From: Lottia gigantea
Lineage: Eukaryota; Mollusca; Gastropoda; Lottiidae
Assembly: GCF_000327385.1 (NCBI RefSeq)
Contig: NW_008709463.1
Coordinates: 1,026,449-1,090,448 of the forward strand
Direction: 5' to 3'
Length of the DNA stretch: 64,000 nucleotides
In this document: positions 36,138-48,189 of the stretch, piece after piece
Position numbering within the stretch: the stretch's first letter is position 1
Layout of the letters: the number at the start of each line of letters is the position of its first letter
Position numbers and translations under genes: made by a program
The notes under the pieces: generated by a model
Told to the model about the DNA's origin: nothing
Seen by the model: the letters and a program-made list of their open reading frames with translations, nothing else
The model's database searches: none

Positions 36138-38249
36138 TTAGTTACAAGTTGTGGATGTCAAAGAGCATTGTTTAGAATTGTCATCCCAGAAGGTTCCGGT
36201 AGGACACGGTCTGTTTGAGATCATAGTTTGACCTACACAAGTGACGTATGTTGTACAGCTATTACAGGATTGATAGTCACCGTCTGTTTTCTGTTCACAC
36301 GAGTCAATGCATGGGGATGGTGACGTAGGACTGGTAGCTGACGTAGGTGATGTTGGACTGGTAGGTGATGTTGGACTGGTAGGTGATGTAGGACTGGTAG
36401 GTGATGTTGGACTGGTAGGTGATGTAGGACTGGTAGGTGATGTTGGACTGGTAGGTGATGTTGGACTGGTAGGTGACGTAGGACTTGTTGGTGATGTTGG
36501 GCTGGTAGGTGACGTAGGACTTGTTGGTGATGTTGGACTGGTAGGTGACGTAGGACTTGTTGGTGATGTAGGACTGGTAGGTGATGTAGGACTTGTTGGT
36601 GATGTAGGACTGGTAGGTGATGTAGGACTTGTTGGTGAGGTAGGACTTGTTGGTGAGGTAGGACTGGTAGGTGATGTAGGACTGGTAGGTGATGTAGGAC
36701 TGGTAGGTGACGTAGGACTTGTTGGTGACGTAGGACTTGTTGGTGACGTAGGACTGGTAGGTGATGTAGGACTGGTAGGTGACGTAGGACTGGTAGGTGA
36801 CGTAGGACTGGTTGGTGACGTTGGACTGGTAGGTGATGTAGGACTGGTAGGTGATGTAGGACTGGTAGGTGATGTAGGACTGGTAGGTGACGTAGGACTG
36901 GTAGGTGATGTTGGACTGGTAGGTGACGTAGGACTTGTTGGTGACGTAGGACTGGTAGGTGACGTACGACTGGTAGGTGACGTAGGACTGGTAGGTGACG
37001 TAGGACTTGTTGGTGATGTAGGACTTACAGATGTTGAAGGTCTAAAAGAGAATGGTTTTATTATCAGTAAGCCTGATAACTCTCTCTGTGTAAAAACAAG
37101 ATAAGATGATCCCCTGACCAAATGATCCCAACTCTTACCTCCCACCCTTTCTTGATAAAAATTTGCAAAAAGCTTTACTGATAGCTAAATGGAATATATG
37201 AAGATCATGACTGTCTCCTTGTACGATGGAATTTGAGATGACAAGTAACTGCATACTCTTTCAAACCAATTAATACACCTCTTCGTTGTCAACTTGGAAT
37301 TCACCACTCCAACTTTTGTTTTTGGATTTAACACGGAACATTTTATAGAAAATCTGATGATTGTTGCATACTAAATCCTTTTCGTGACGTGTCAAAGTAT
37401 TTTTGCTAAAAGTGCGGCGTATAATCCCCCCTCTTTCCCCAATACATAAGAAGAAAAAGTCTGTAACTTACATGCAATTTTCTTGGCTTGGATAATTACA
37501 CATTTGAAATGAAGGATCGAAAACCAAACCATCTGGACAATTAAGCGGTATAGACCACTGATTGATACACACCACAAACTTGGAACAGTCTCCACAATGA
37601 GCAAACATACCAACTCCTTTCGATGGGCAAGTATTAAATACACATTCTACAATGAAACGAAACGATGCATTACAAAAAAATATTAATATTTGGTCGAATG
37701 TGATGTAAATCATCGCATTGGATCTAAAAATTGACCGACTGCTGGCAACTCTGGTGATTTGGACAGTCCCAGATTACGACGACAACGTCCAATTTTGCTG
37801 GATACAGGAACATGGTGAAATGCTGACAACCAGTGGTGACTGCGAATTTCCAATAATTGTCGATGAGCCGAGGGTCATGTACCAATTGATCAGATTCTAC
37901 GGGAGGACCCCAAAATTTTGGCGCGCCTGATTGGTGCTATTCCCCAACCCCCTCCTTTACAATTCTGTTGTCCCACCTCGGCCTTTCCACCTAATGATTT
38001 ATTTTTAAAAAACGCTGAAATACAGCCACACTCCTGATAATTATGGATAAAAGCATCAGTTGTATTATTGGTACAGCAGCTGAAATGAATGGAGTTTTAC
38101 GTCCCATCTGAGATGACTTCTTCACTTACATTAGATCGAAAATAAAACAAAGTAAAAATGAAAACAGCACAGGTTTGCTTACCTGAGTTGACGGTGACAA
38201 TCAAAGTAATCCCAAAGAGGAGTGAAGCAAGGAGTCGTACTGAATCCAT
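36138..38249 (-). CDS. Gene G: small secreted protein with a very long TSP repeat between two chitin-binding modules
   Basis: Three exons, 1146 nt, 381 aa plus stop: 38183-38249 (MDSVRLLASLLFGITLIV signal peptide), 37472-37646 (first module, ECVFNTCPSKGVGMFAHC), 36138-37041 (TSP tract and terminal module with GDYQSCNSC and FWDDN, ending TSTTCN-stop). Same architecture as D-F but the tract is TSP, not TSA, and about 75-80 triplets long. TSP arrays resemble mucin-type O-glycosylation regions; proline every third residue favours an extended polyproline-II-like rod. The intron at 37647-38182 contains a 70-codon plus-strand ORF (37718-37930) that I do not recognise. Confidence 0.88.
36318..37028 (-). 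repeat. Coding 9/18-bp minisatellite (TSP)n of gene G
   Basis: About 710 bp of the unit GGACTGGTAGGTGATGTA (plus strand) with silent changes GTT/GTA, GAT/GAC and CTTGTT/CTGGTA. One unit carries a codon change to TSR; all others keep TSP. The silent variants fall in runs, showing repeated block duplication under selection to keep the amino-acid repeat. The plus strand is open as GDVGLV. Confidence 0.92.
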
Positions 38250-39676
38250 CTTCTTCTTATTAATTTAATAATGACCATTGTACTGGATGTTTCAATTTAT
38301 ATTAGACATATCTACCCACAGGCCAAGTTAATATCAGTTTTTAACAAATCGTTAATTAAATTAAATTGCAGATAATGGCATGCAACCCTCCAGACAAGAA
38401 TTTTAAAATTCATAATCACTTGTGGGAAGATTTGTTGGTGATATGTGATGAACTCAAAAACTTCAGTACAGGACTTCCGGTGCATGATGCCTTTTTTTTT
38501 AAACTTGGGAACTAGTATCCCTTAGGGGTCCCACTGAACACCACAAGAGGTAATGTGTAGTGTTTTATGCTTTATTTGGTTGTTGATTCAGTAGACAGTC
38601 TGGATTATTTAGGAGGAGGAGGGAGGGGCAAGTAATATATCCGGAAGGACAGTGGTGCATAGTAATTGGTTGGAGTAATGGAATTGGCCGTTTCGGTGCT
38701 ATATCCTGATAATGAAAATATCACACGAGAAAATGTTGTTATTCCCATGTAGTAGGAGAGAAAAAATACAAGTAGTCTGATGACGTTATTCTAATGTAAA
38801 CATATATTGCTCTTGCTCTTGGCTAGCGATCTATATATAGCATATAGAGACCAAGGTTTTTATCTGATTTTTATAGAATTCTGTCTGTATGTTTGTATCT
38901 GCAAGATCTGTTCAAGTTATATTCCGGGTACGTTTGCCCTTTATGTACTGAGGATTGGTTGTATCTTGATTGGCAAGCGATTGTTTAAGATTATTTTCTT
39001 TCATATTTTCGTGGTTTTTTTTTTTTTTTTGTATTTTCGTGTAATTGGTTTTTTTTTTTTAATGGAAATTGTTCACCTATCGTCGATCCTGTAGATATTG
39101 GTATATTTTCATCTTGAATAAATTTATTTGATTCACAGTACCCCTGCGGTCAAATATATTTTTTCACTTTCTACCTTTGGCGTTTGATTGTTTGTAATAC
39201 ATTAGTTTTTGTATGATGGGAAATGATACCGGTATCGTTGAATTTAAAAGATCCTTAAGCATCAAAGGGGGGTTGGGCGGGGCATCTACTCCCCTCGGAA
39301 ATGGTTTGTAACCCCACCTCATCTCTAACAAGTTTGACAATATGTTTTTTATATGTTTTCCCCATAATCAGTGTCAGAATGCACCAAATCAAGTTCGTTT
39401 TTCTCATGCGCTCCACGGAAGGGTTTAAGCCTATGGTATTTCCGCAGAGCTGTAGCATTGAGTACCCCCAGCTACTATAAGGCATAAACGGTCTACCATG
39501 TAAGGTCTGCTGGAACTCTGCCGAGAAATTGCCATACCCAAATTCTGTGCCATATTAACGATAAACCCCTTAATTAATCATCAATACATGTTATTCAGAT
39601 TAATTGGCAGAGATGGTCTAAGGGAGATAACTAAATTTTAACAAGAGTTATCTGCTCTTAGGTCATTACACATTCC

Positions 39677-39687
39677 AACATGGCGGC
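39677..39687 (+). promoter_or_regulatory. YY1-like motif upstream of gene H
   Basis: AACATGGCGGC fits the YY1 consensus AANATGGCGGC, which in animals is often close to the start site of broadly expressed genes. It lies about 90 bp before the gene H ATG. Confidence 0.45.
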
Positions 39688-39730
39688 ATGTAAACAACTT
39701 TTGTCGACCATTGATAGTTTATATGCCTAG
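39680..39730 (+). other. Possible upstream ORF of gene H
   Basis: ATG inside the YY1-like motif opens a 16-codon ORF (MAACKQLLSTIDSLYA) ending TAG at 39728-39730, 44 bp before the main ATG. It counts only if transcription starts above 39680. Confidence 0.35.
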
Positions 39731-39774
39731 TGAGGGACTTATAGAAAATATTCGTCGAATGGGAGTGCTTTAAG

Positions 39775-42700
39775 ATGTCTGATGTAGACATAGAGTCCAT
39801 TTGGAATGAACGTCAACATTCGTAAGGCTCTAGATTAAGCTTAAAAGTTGATTTTATTTATGGCATTCCGTTGTTATGAAACTTTCGCTTTCGCTTTTTA
39901 GTTGTTTACTGCAATGATTGTGATCACTCAATTGAATTTTGTCTATCGTTTCATAAATATTCAAAATAAAATTATCAAGTTCATGTCTTCTAATATCTAA
40001 GAATTTCTTCCGGACCATAGAAGTACAAGTTTTCATAATTTTATGTTTGAAATTAGCGAAATTAATTTTCCATCACGAAAATGATCAACCAACATTTTTG
40101 ACTGAACATTCCCCCACTGTAAGAAATGACAAAAGGCCAAAAAACCTGCAGTTGCTGACTTCCCTCTGACAGACCTCTATTATTAGTAAGGGGTAGATTT
40201 AAGGGCACTGTTGTTGTTTCGCCCCTCTCCCCTTTACATTGTGCAATCAGTATGAAACCTTGCAGAAAGACAATTATTTATATGTGTTCAGAATATTCCA
40301 ATGCTTCCTTCCATCTTAAATTCAATTTAAAAGTGTTGGGCTTAGAGAATTTTTCCCGATAATGGCCTATTTTATAATTTAAGGATGACACTGTGTCTTC
40401 ATGTAAGCTTAGCTAAATTTGGAAGCAGAATTGAATCCTGTCCATTATTCCAAGCACAATTTCAATTTGTTTAGTGACTTTCTAGCATTATGACAACTCT
40501 ATGGTTTGATTTCTGACTATTCTTCCAGATTAAAACAGGCCAGAAAATCAGGAAAAAGAAAACCAACTCGAATTGGATCTGCTACCAGTACAAAATCAGC
40601 ACCTAATGGAGTTACTAAGGATTCATCACAGAAAAAACCAATACTGAAATCAAATCTCCATTTTAAAGAAAGAAAAAATCCACCTCAGAGAGTTCGCATT
40701 TTATCAGGATCAAGTTCACGGTCAACCCCATCTGTAATTGAACTCTCTCCCGTACCCAAAACAACAGTTACTCCCCCTGTTTCAAATCGGAGGTTTTCAG
40801 CGGGAAATGCTCATCCACCTTTTGGTAAATACAGAAACTCGCCGCCTTCACATTTGTTAAGGTAAGTTTAATTTAGGTACAAAAAATTCCTTTTTTTAAA
40901 AATTTAATATGATGATATGTATTTCAACTATGAGAAAATGTTGTCTTTTTACTTGAATAAGAAATAACCGAGGCCACATTGGCTACAGGCTGTACATGTA
41001 AAAGATCTGAAGCCGATAGCAAGTGGAAAAAAGCATGTGCGAAATTAATTCCTCAGGGCAAATGTACTGATTGCAGACTGCATGATGACATAGTGTGATT
41101 TATTTTCAGATTGGAAACTCCAAATACACCAGCAAAGAAAAATGGCAGAAAATTACGAGGAAACAAGTTTGAAGTTGTCCCCCCTGTTAAACCAAAGAAA
41201 GCATTTGAAAAGTAAGTTTTTTTTTAATAGGTTTTTAATGCCTTTAGACTAGAAGTTGGGGTTGCAATGGATGAGAATAAGGAAATGTTTTCCAGCCCAG
41301 TTATGGGTTGAAGGGACTAGTATGGAAAAAAGTATCTTATCAACCAAGCTGTGAATAGTTACTGAAAGAACAGGAAAGATCTGTACCCAGCTGGTAGTCC
41401 TTATTCTCGAAATGTTTAATTTATTATCCTAGTAAAACAGGAATGCTCAAGAATTTTAAGAGGACAAACTGGTAGACATTATCTTTGTAAAAACAAAATT
41501 TCTTAACAGATCTTACGACATCATATAAACAAATTTAATTTTAGGAAGGTAGACTATGATAGTTGGGGAGATGATAGTGGCAATGAGTCTGATGGTGAAC
41601 AAGTTCGGTACATGCCCCACCCCCATCCTGTAGCCTTCTACCCTCAACCAGCAATTGTATATGGAGCTCCCTTTCCAGTATATTACCCCCCTCCTCCGAA
41701 AGGGGCGAAGGGAAGTAGGCGGTATAAAGGAAAGAAGAAAGAACGAGGCTATCGTGATATTTATCATGATAGGAAGAATGTAAAACGAAGATCTAGACGG
41801 TCTCCTCTAGTCAAACGTAGATCTGTCCGTCAACCACTAGTTGAAGACACACCCAGCGATTCCAGTCCTACTTGTGTTACTGATGTATCGGATGATGAAC
41901 GGCCCCAATATCAGGTAATCTTTAAAATACAAGTCTCATGCATGTTGTATCACGATGTATCGATTAACCATGTATCAGGCCAGCACTATGTACAATTTGA
42001 ATTTAATTATTATTTTCATTTCTGCTTTAACACATTCCACAATTTGAAATATTTATGGTTGAAATAATGATCTATAATTAATTGAGATGTTAGAGAAGGG
42101 GCTAACCAGACGAGTACAGACAACAATCAAGACCAATATGACGTCTATAATATGCATGGAATCCAGAAGGTATCTTTTACAAAATTTGTAACATGGTCTC
42201 TGTATTAGCCAATGTTTTATTTTTCAGTATATTTTTGCTGGACATAATACATATGATCCTTATGGTGAACAAATTGTAAGTTTTATCTCTCAAATTTGAT
42301 TTACTTTTATTTTTCAACAATATTTGATCGCAAGAAAACTATAACAACCTACCAGTGGTGGAGGGTACATAAGGGGACGGACTGACTTAATGGGGCAGCC
42401 ACTGTCTGGATTGAGATTGAAATTTTGGCAACTCAAAATCCCTTGAAGATCACCTCAAAGCAGGTGCATAGGCTCTTGGAGGGTTCTTAAAAGTAGGTTT
42501 GATTTGCTGCATTCTGACGGATATTTTAGGGCTAATACAACAATATATTTCTAGGATGATTCTCCGTCTATGTATATAGTCAAACATCCTAAATTCGCCT
42601 CGGATTTTATCGACTGGCTCTTAGAAGATTTTTTATTGGAAGAGTTTGTACCAGATGTATTGATTGATGTTTATGATGAAATAGAACAACAAGTTTGTTT

Positions 42701-45700
42701 ATATTCTAAGAAATTAATGTAGATTAGTATATAGCTTATAGATATTTCTGTATAAAGTCTGGTAGTCAATGCTTTATGTTTTATTATCTCCCTTCATTTT
42801 ATTGTTCAGGGCATTATCATTTTTAGAATATGTAAAACAACATATATATCTTATTAGAACTCCATTTTTCTAACCTAGATCTGTTTGTAAATCTTCTATT
42901 TGAGAAATGATACCTTTACAATTACTTCGATCTTCGAGAAGCACACTTCTCTACACAGAGTCTCTGAACTCGTTCCGAAGTGTAGACATGAGAATAAGAT
43001 CTAGTTGTCCAACTTCAGTTGGGACGCAGGCTGAAATAGATCAGTTGCCTGAAGATCTCTACTTCTCAAACTTCATTGGTGCTGATGCTCCTTAATGCAT
43101 TTCATTTCAGTCAGGTCAGACTGATCTGTTAATTTCTTTCCCTTTTAGATCTGTTTATTTCTTTCCCTTTTAGATCTGTTAATTTCTTTCCTTTGTTAGA
43201 TCTGTTTATCTCTTTCCTTTTAAGATCTGTTAATTTCTTTCCTTTTTAGATCTGTTTATTTCTTTCCTTTTTAGATTTGTTTATTTCTTTCCCTTTTAGA
43301 TATGTTTATTTCTTTCTCTTTTAGATCTGTTTATTTATTTCTTTCCCTTTTAGATATGTTTATTTCTTTCCCTTTCAGATCTGTTTATTTATTTCCTTTT
43401 TAGATCTGTTTATTTATTCCCTTTTTAGATCTGTTTATTTCTTTCCCTTTTAGATCTGTTTATTTCTTTCCCTTTTAGATCTGTTAATTTCTTTCCCTTT
43501 TAGATCTGTTTATTCTTTCCTTTTAAGATCTGTTTATTTCTTTCCCTTTTAGATCTGTTTATTCTTTCCTTTTAAGATCTGTTTATTTCTTTCCCTTTTA
43601 GATCTGTTAATTTCTTTCCCTTTTAGATCTGTTAATTTCTTTCCCTTTTAGATTTGTTTATTTCTTTCTTTTTAAGACCTGTTTATTTCTTTCCCTTTTA
43701 GATCTGTTAATTTCTTTCCCTTTTAGATCTGTTTATTTCTTTCCCTTTTAGATCTGTTTATTTCTTTCCCTTTTAGATCTGTTAATTTCTTTCCCCTTTA
43801 GATCTGTTTATTTCTTTACTTTTTAGATCTGTTAATTTCTTTACCTTTTAGATCTGTTAATTTCTTTACCTTTTAGATCTGTTAATTTCTTTACCTTTTA
43901 GATCTGTTAATTTCTTTCCCTTTTAGATCTGTTAATTTCTTTCCTTTTAAGATCTGTTTATTTCTTTTCCTGTTAGATCTGTTAATTTCTTTACCTTTTA
44001 GATCTGTTAATTTCTTTCCCTTTTAGATCTTTCAGATCTGTTAATTTCTTTCCCTTATAGATCTGTTAATTTCTTTCCCTTTTAGATCTTTTAGATCTGT
44101 TTATTTCTTTACCTTTTAGATCTGTTGATTTCTTTACCTTTTAGATCTGTTGATTTCTTTACTTTTTAGATCTGTTAATTTCTTTCCCTGTTAGATCTGT
44201 TAATTTCTTTCCCTTTTAGATCTTTTAGATCTGTTTATTTCTTTACCTTTTAGATCTGTTGATTTCTTTCCCTTATAGATCTGTTAATTTCTTTCCCTTT
44301 TAGATCTTTTAGATCTGTTAATTTCTTTCCCTTATAGATCTGTTAATTTCTTTTCCTTTTAGATCTTTTAGATCTGTTTATTTCTTTACCTTTTAGATCT
44401 GTTGATTTCTTTCCCTGTTAGATCTGTTAATTTCTTTCCCTTTTAGATCTTTTAGATCTGTTTATTTCTTTACCTTTTAGATCTGTTGATTTCTTTCCCT
44501 TATAGATCTGTTAATTTCTTTCCCTTTTAGATCTTTTAGATCTGTTAATTTCTTTCCCTTATAGATCTGTTAATTTCTTTTCCTTTTAGATCTTTTAGAT
44601 CTGTTTATTTCTTTACCTTTTAGATCTGTTGATTTCTTTACCTTTTAGATCTATTAATTTCTTTCCCTTTTATATTGTTTATATAGTCTTTATCTATTAT
44701 ACTTTCCAACTTTCAGATTTATATTTTTATCAGTTCATATTCTAGCAATATTGTTTTTTTATTTCTAAATTAGGATTTGGTACTTGAAAATTTGGTATTG
44801 GATTTGGAAAATATAAAATTTATAACTTGATATTTAATTTATTTCAATTTGTAATTTTTCAATATTTAAACTTTTTCAAGGTCTTTTATTGTTAAATTTT
44901 TAATAATCCATGCCTGACAAAAAACAAATGATTTTGATAATGTATAGACAAGTAAACCCAGGGAAGATCTGCCTAATTTTGATCTTATACCTTGACCTTA
45001 TTTCCTCTGTTTCAGTCAATGCATTTTGCATTACCAGCCATGACACCGTTAACAAGTGACCGAACACCGAGTTTACAGGAGTATTACAGACCTACGTTAC
45101 AAGTCTGTGAGGATTTTTTGGGGCGTGAAGTTGATAAAATGATCAGAGAAATAGTGCGAGAGAGTATTAATACATTGGCAGATGAGTAAGTCGGTTCAAT
45201 GTTATATTCTTAGCCTTTAATGATATTAAGCTTTGATAATGAGGCTGGTGTTGCTCGTAAGATAATGAGGCTGGTGTTGCTTGTAAGATGGGCATAGCAG
45301 GTCTGTTGATTTGGCTCTATATGCCAGGCATGACCGATGGGGAAGCTCAAATGACCGACGTTCAATATATTCTATCGGACATCATGTATAGATTAGCCAT
45401 TACATGTCAGTTAATGTCCTTCAAATGAATAATAGAATGACATGCCGGCATACTAGCTCTTTATTTTATTGTTATTTTGAGGCAATTTTATTCATTTTTT
45501 TAATGAAATTGAGACATTAAGACATTTATTTATAATTCATACAGTAATGAAATTGTTTTTGTAGTATTATAATGGAGAAGGTAGAATGTCGAGATCCAGT
45601 AGAGGACTGGATGAATAGATTAATAGATCAGACAGTTCATCAGTGTTGTTATGATATTGTGAAGGAGAGTGCGATAGAACTAGCTGACGAACATTTAAAT

Positions 45701-47913
45701 AACACCTATATGAATAATATTATAGATGATGTCATTGATGATATTATATTTGAAGTTGGACCTGCAGTGGTAAGTTGCACCCCCTGTAATAGCACTTGAT
45801 CTTGGTATACGTGGTGATGACGTCACTAAATATCTTTTCAACTAAAATCATACTAATGACTAACTAATTTTCACATAATCAATAGACTTATCCTATTGCT
45901 CTGTGACCTAGGCCAGTGCTTTCATTGAGACTTTCTCAATACACCCTAACACTAATTGCAAAATATGCTTGTATCACATAAGGCCCTTTGCGATTAGTAA
46001 AATATTTAATTTTAGTCGAATTTCAGGAACCATAGACATCTGATTGAAAATTAGAATGGTACAAATTGATGATATCAGTGTCCCGATACACATGAATAGT
46101 TTAGAAATTCTCTTTACAATCTCTTTACCAATGTTATGTTTGTAGGTAGATGATGCAGTATTTGAAACATTACTTGACAAGTTTCTAGAAGATGAAGTCA
46201 TACTACCAGAAATTCTAGAAGAATCTAAAGAAGTTTCTAAAGAAGTCATACAAGGCTACGATGATAAAATTACCCAACGAGAGTTAAAAGCTGTATGTCA
46301 ACAATTTTGATAAAAACATTTTTGATAATACTTCAATTGTTAAATAGATTATATATTGATATACCAAGCCTACTGTCTGTAGCCTCTTTTAATTTGGGAC
46401 CAATAAAATGATCAGTTCTTGATTTAGACCAGGCCAATATAAAATGATTTATATCCAAAAACTTTTTAATAAATGTTCGTGCCAAAAATTTTGAAATGAA
46501 TGTAAGTAAACCAAGCCTTAGTTCAACCATGGATTTAATTTAGACCAAGGTTATTCCTTATTGGTAGTCAAGCAGTTGAAAGTTCATGACCTTGACCTTG
46601 AACATGACCTCCAGTTACAGCCAATCGCTGATGGCCTTAGTAGTATTTAAGGAAACACAGGCTGGTTTTATTATAAATATTTGTTTGTTTTATAGGTTAC
46701 GTTAAAAGCAGAAGATAAGTTAGCAGATTCACTTTGTTTACAATATTTATTATCAACTATAGCTAGACAAGGTCAATTGTGGTCTGAGTCTGACTATTCT
46801 AGTAGATATCTTGATAGTAAGTGTCTAAATCATAAACACAAGACAATATTATATAATATAACAGACTTCTTTAATATAATATTAGACACATATTGTTTCA
46901 ACACAATCTACACGTGTCGTCATCAGATTTAGATTGTGTTGAAACTTTATCAGTGTTTAATATTTTATTAAAGAAGTCTGTTTATTCTATAATATTGCAT
47001 ATAATTAAGAGTTTTAACCAATCATAAATGTCCATGTATGTACAGTCTGGATAAACAAAAAAAAGACTTTTTGACCTTTCTTGATCGGTCACTTTTTCAA
47101 ATTCTGCTGGTAATTCTCTTCTAAATAAGCTAATTATGAATTAATTATGGACATGTGAGACAAACTGGTATTTTTCCAAGTCATTATAACACCTTTACTA
47201 TCTATTCATATAAGTATTAACTTTTTCATTTGTATTGATGATATTTTTTCTATTTCAGATTTGATTGTGAATACTTTAATAGAACAGTTTATGAATGTAA
47301 TACATGATAGAGAGAAAACATTAAATAATAAACCATTGAAAAAACTTCATCAAAAAGTTGTCACTGACGTGGTAAGAAAGAAGTTTTTAATCTTGGGCTT
47401 TAGTCATTTTCTCTAAACTCACCTGGAACTATAACCCGTGGTGGCGCCAGCCTTCCGAGACTTGGGGTACAAATAGAGCAACTGTGGAGGCTTCATAGCA
47501 GCAAGCCTCTCATGGAGTGTCTAAGAGGGTTCAAGAAGACTTGAAAAACTGAATTGAATTGTTGCATTCTTAAGGGAAAAAACATATAAAAACGGAAACC
47601 TCTAACTCTTTTCCAGCCTCTGATAACTATTTTGAAAGTGTGGAAAATCTCCATAAAACAGGGCCTAGATTTTCTGACTCTATTCCTACCGATAACTGTC
47701 AGAATAGTTATTAGAGGCTGGATTAGAGGTAGATGTTTCAGACTAGGAGGATATAAAAGTATCTGATGTGTCTGTCAACATTTCAAATTGTAATTTTTAC
47801 AGGCTCTGGATGTCTTACTTCAAAAGTTGTCAGCCTCGCTGGATGAAGATGTAGCAGATGTAGATGAATATGAACGAGGTGTTGTGGATGGACTTCAGCT
47901 TCCTGTTTTATGA
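39775..47913 (+). CDS. Gene H: uncharacterised intracellular protein, 12 exons (complete)
   Basis: Complete model, 1905 nt, 634 aa plus stop. Exons: 39775-39821, 40529-40861, 41110-41211, 41545-41914, 42228-42275, 42555-42692, 45016-45185, 45565-45769, 46146-46292, 46696-46816, 47259-47371, 47803-47913. All junctions keep frame. Not recognised. No signal peptide or membrane segment. The N-terminal third is basic and Ser/Pro-rich; exon 4 has an acidic SWGDDSGNESDG stretch, a proline/tyrosine segment ending VYYPPPP, then Arg/Lys clusters. The C-terminal half is acidic and helical, with repeated amphipathic stretches such as VDKMIREIVRESINTLADE and RLIDQTVHQCCYDIVKESA that share a (V/I)xES(I/A)xxLADE pattern. 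These resemble A-kinase-anchor helices, but that is speculation. The exon 6 donor (GTTTGT) is weak; without it translation would stop at 42721-42723. The intron after it holds the 43122-44672 array. Confidence 0.8.
43122..44672 (+). repeat. Intronic minisatellite of 26-27 bp units, each a 3' splice-site look-alike
   Basis: Roughly 55-60 copies of TTTATTTCTTTCCCTTTTAG followed by ATCTG, in the intron between gene H exons 6 and 7. Each unit has a polypyrimidine tract ending TAG, so on the transcribed strand it mimics an acceptor. Some copies carry an extra 9 bp (ATCTTTTAG). The true acceptor of exon 7 is at 45014-45015, about 340 bp downstream. Confidence 0.9.
46844..46997. mobile_element. Palindromic MITE-like element 1 (intron of gene H)
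   Basis: Inverted arms of about 66 bp around a loop of about 22 bp. The left arm starts CAATATTATATAATATAACA and contains AGACTTCTTTAATA; the right arm is its near-complete reverse complement ending at AATATTG. Fold-back structure without coding content fits a non-autonomous DNA element. It lies in the intron after exon 10 of gene H. Confidence 0.75.
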
Positions 47914-48189
47914 TAGCAAAACTTTTTTTTTTTTTAAATCATGATTAGATTGTTAAGAAGTTGATTGATTTCACTTGCGGCCCATTCCAAATTTTCTGTA
48001 CTGAATCTTCATATTGAACTCATCAATTTGACAATAATTTCTGCAATGAAATTAGAATTTTCTTTTGGCAAAGTATAGATTACAGGTCCAGTCTTAGCTA
48101 ATAGACTTAATGAACAGTCCTGTTTTATTAGAATTACTCTATCCCCTAAATTAATGAAAACATCCTAATGTCCTATGTTGTTGAAAAAT

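Larger units (their letters stand above)
38371..39774. other. Intergenic spacer between gene G and gene H
   Basis: Starts after the conserved 5' cassette of gene G. AT-rich, with long T-runs near 39013-39060 and no supported gene. The last 100 bp contains the probable gene H promoter. Confidence 0.5.

Noticed and set aside
37718-37930. 70-codon plus-strand ORF inside the gene G intron
   Set aside because: Lies in an intron on the opposite strand and matches nothing I know. It has a somewhat protein-like composition, so it may be a relic, but evidence is too thin.
42555-42723. Gene H ending at the stop shortly after exon 6
   Set aside because: Kept only as an alternative form: exons 7-12 continue in phase 0 with good splice sites and close on a stop, so the longer model is preferred despite the weak donor.
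43122-44672. CRISPR-like look of the 26-27 bp array (also the 50-bp array at 16861)
   Set aside because: Units are head-to-tail with no unique spacers, and the setting is an intron-rich animal genome.
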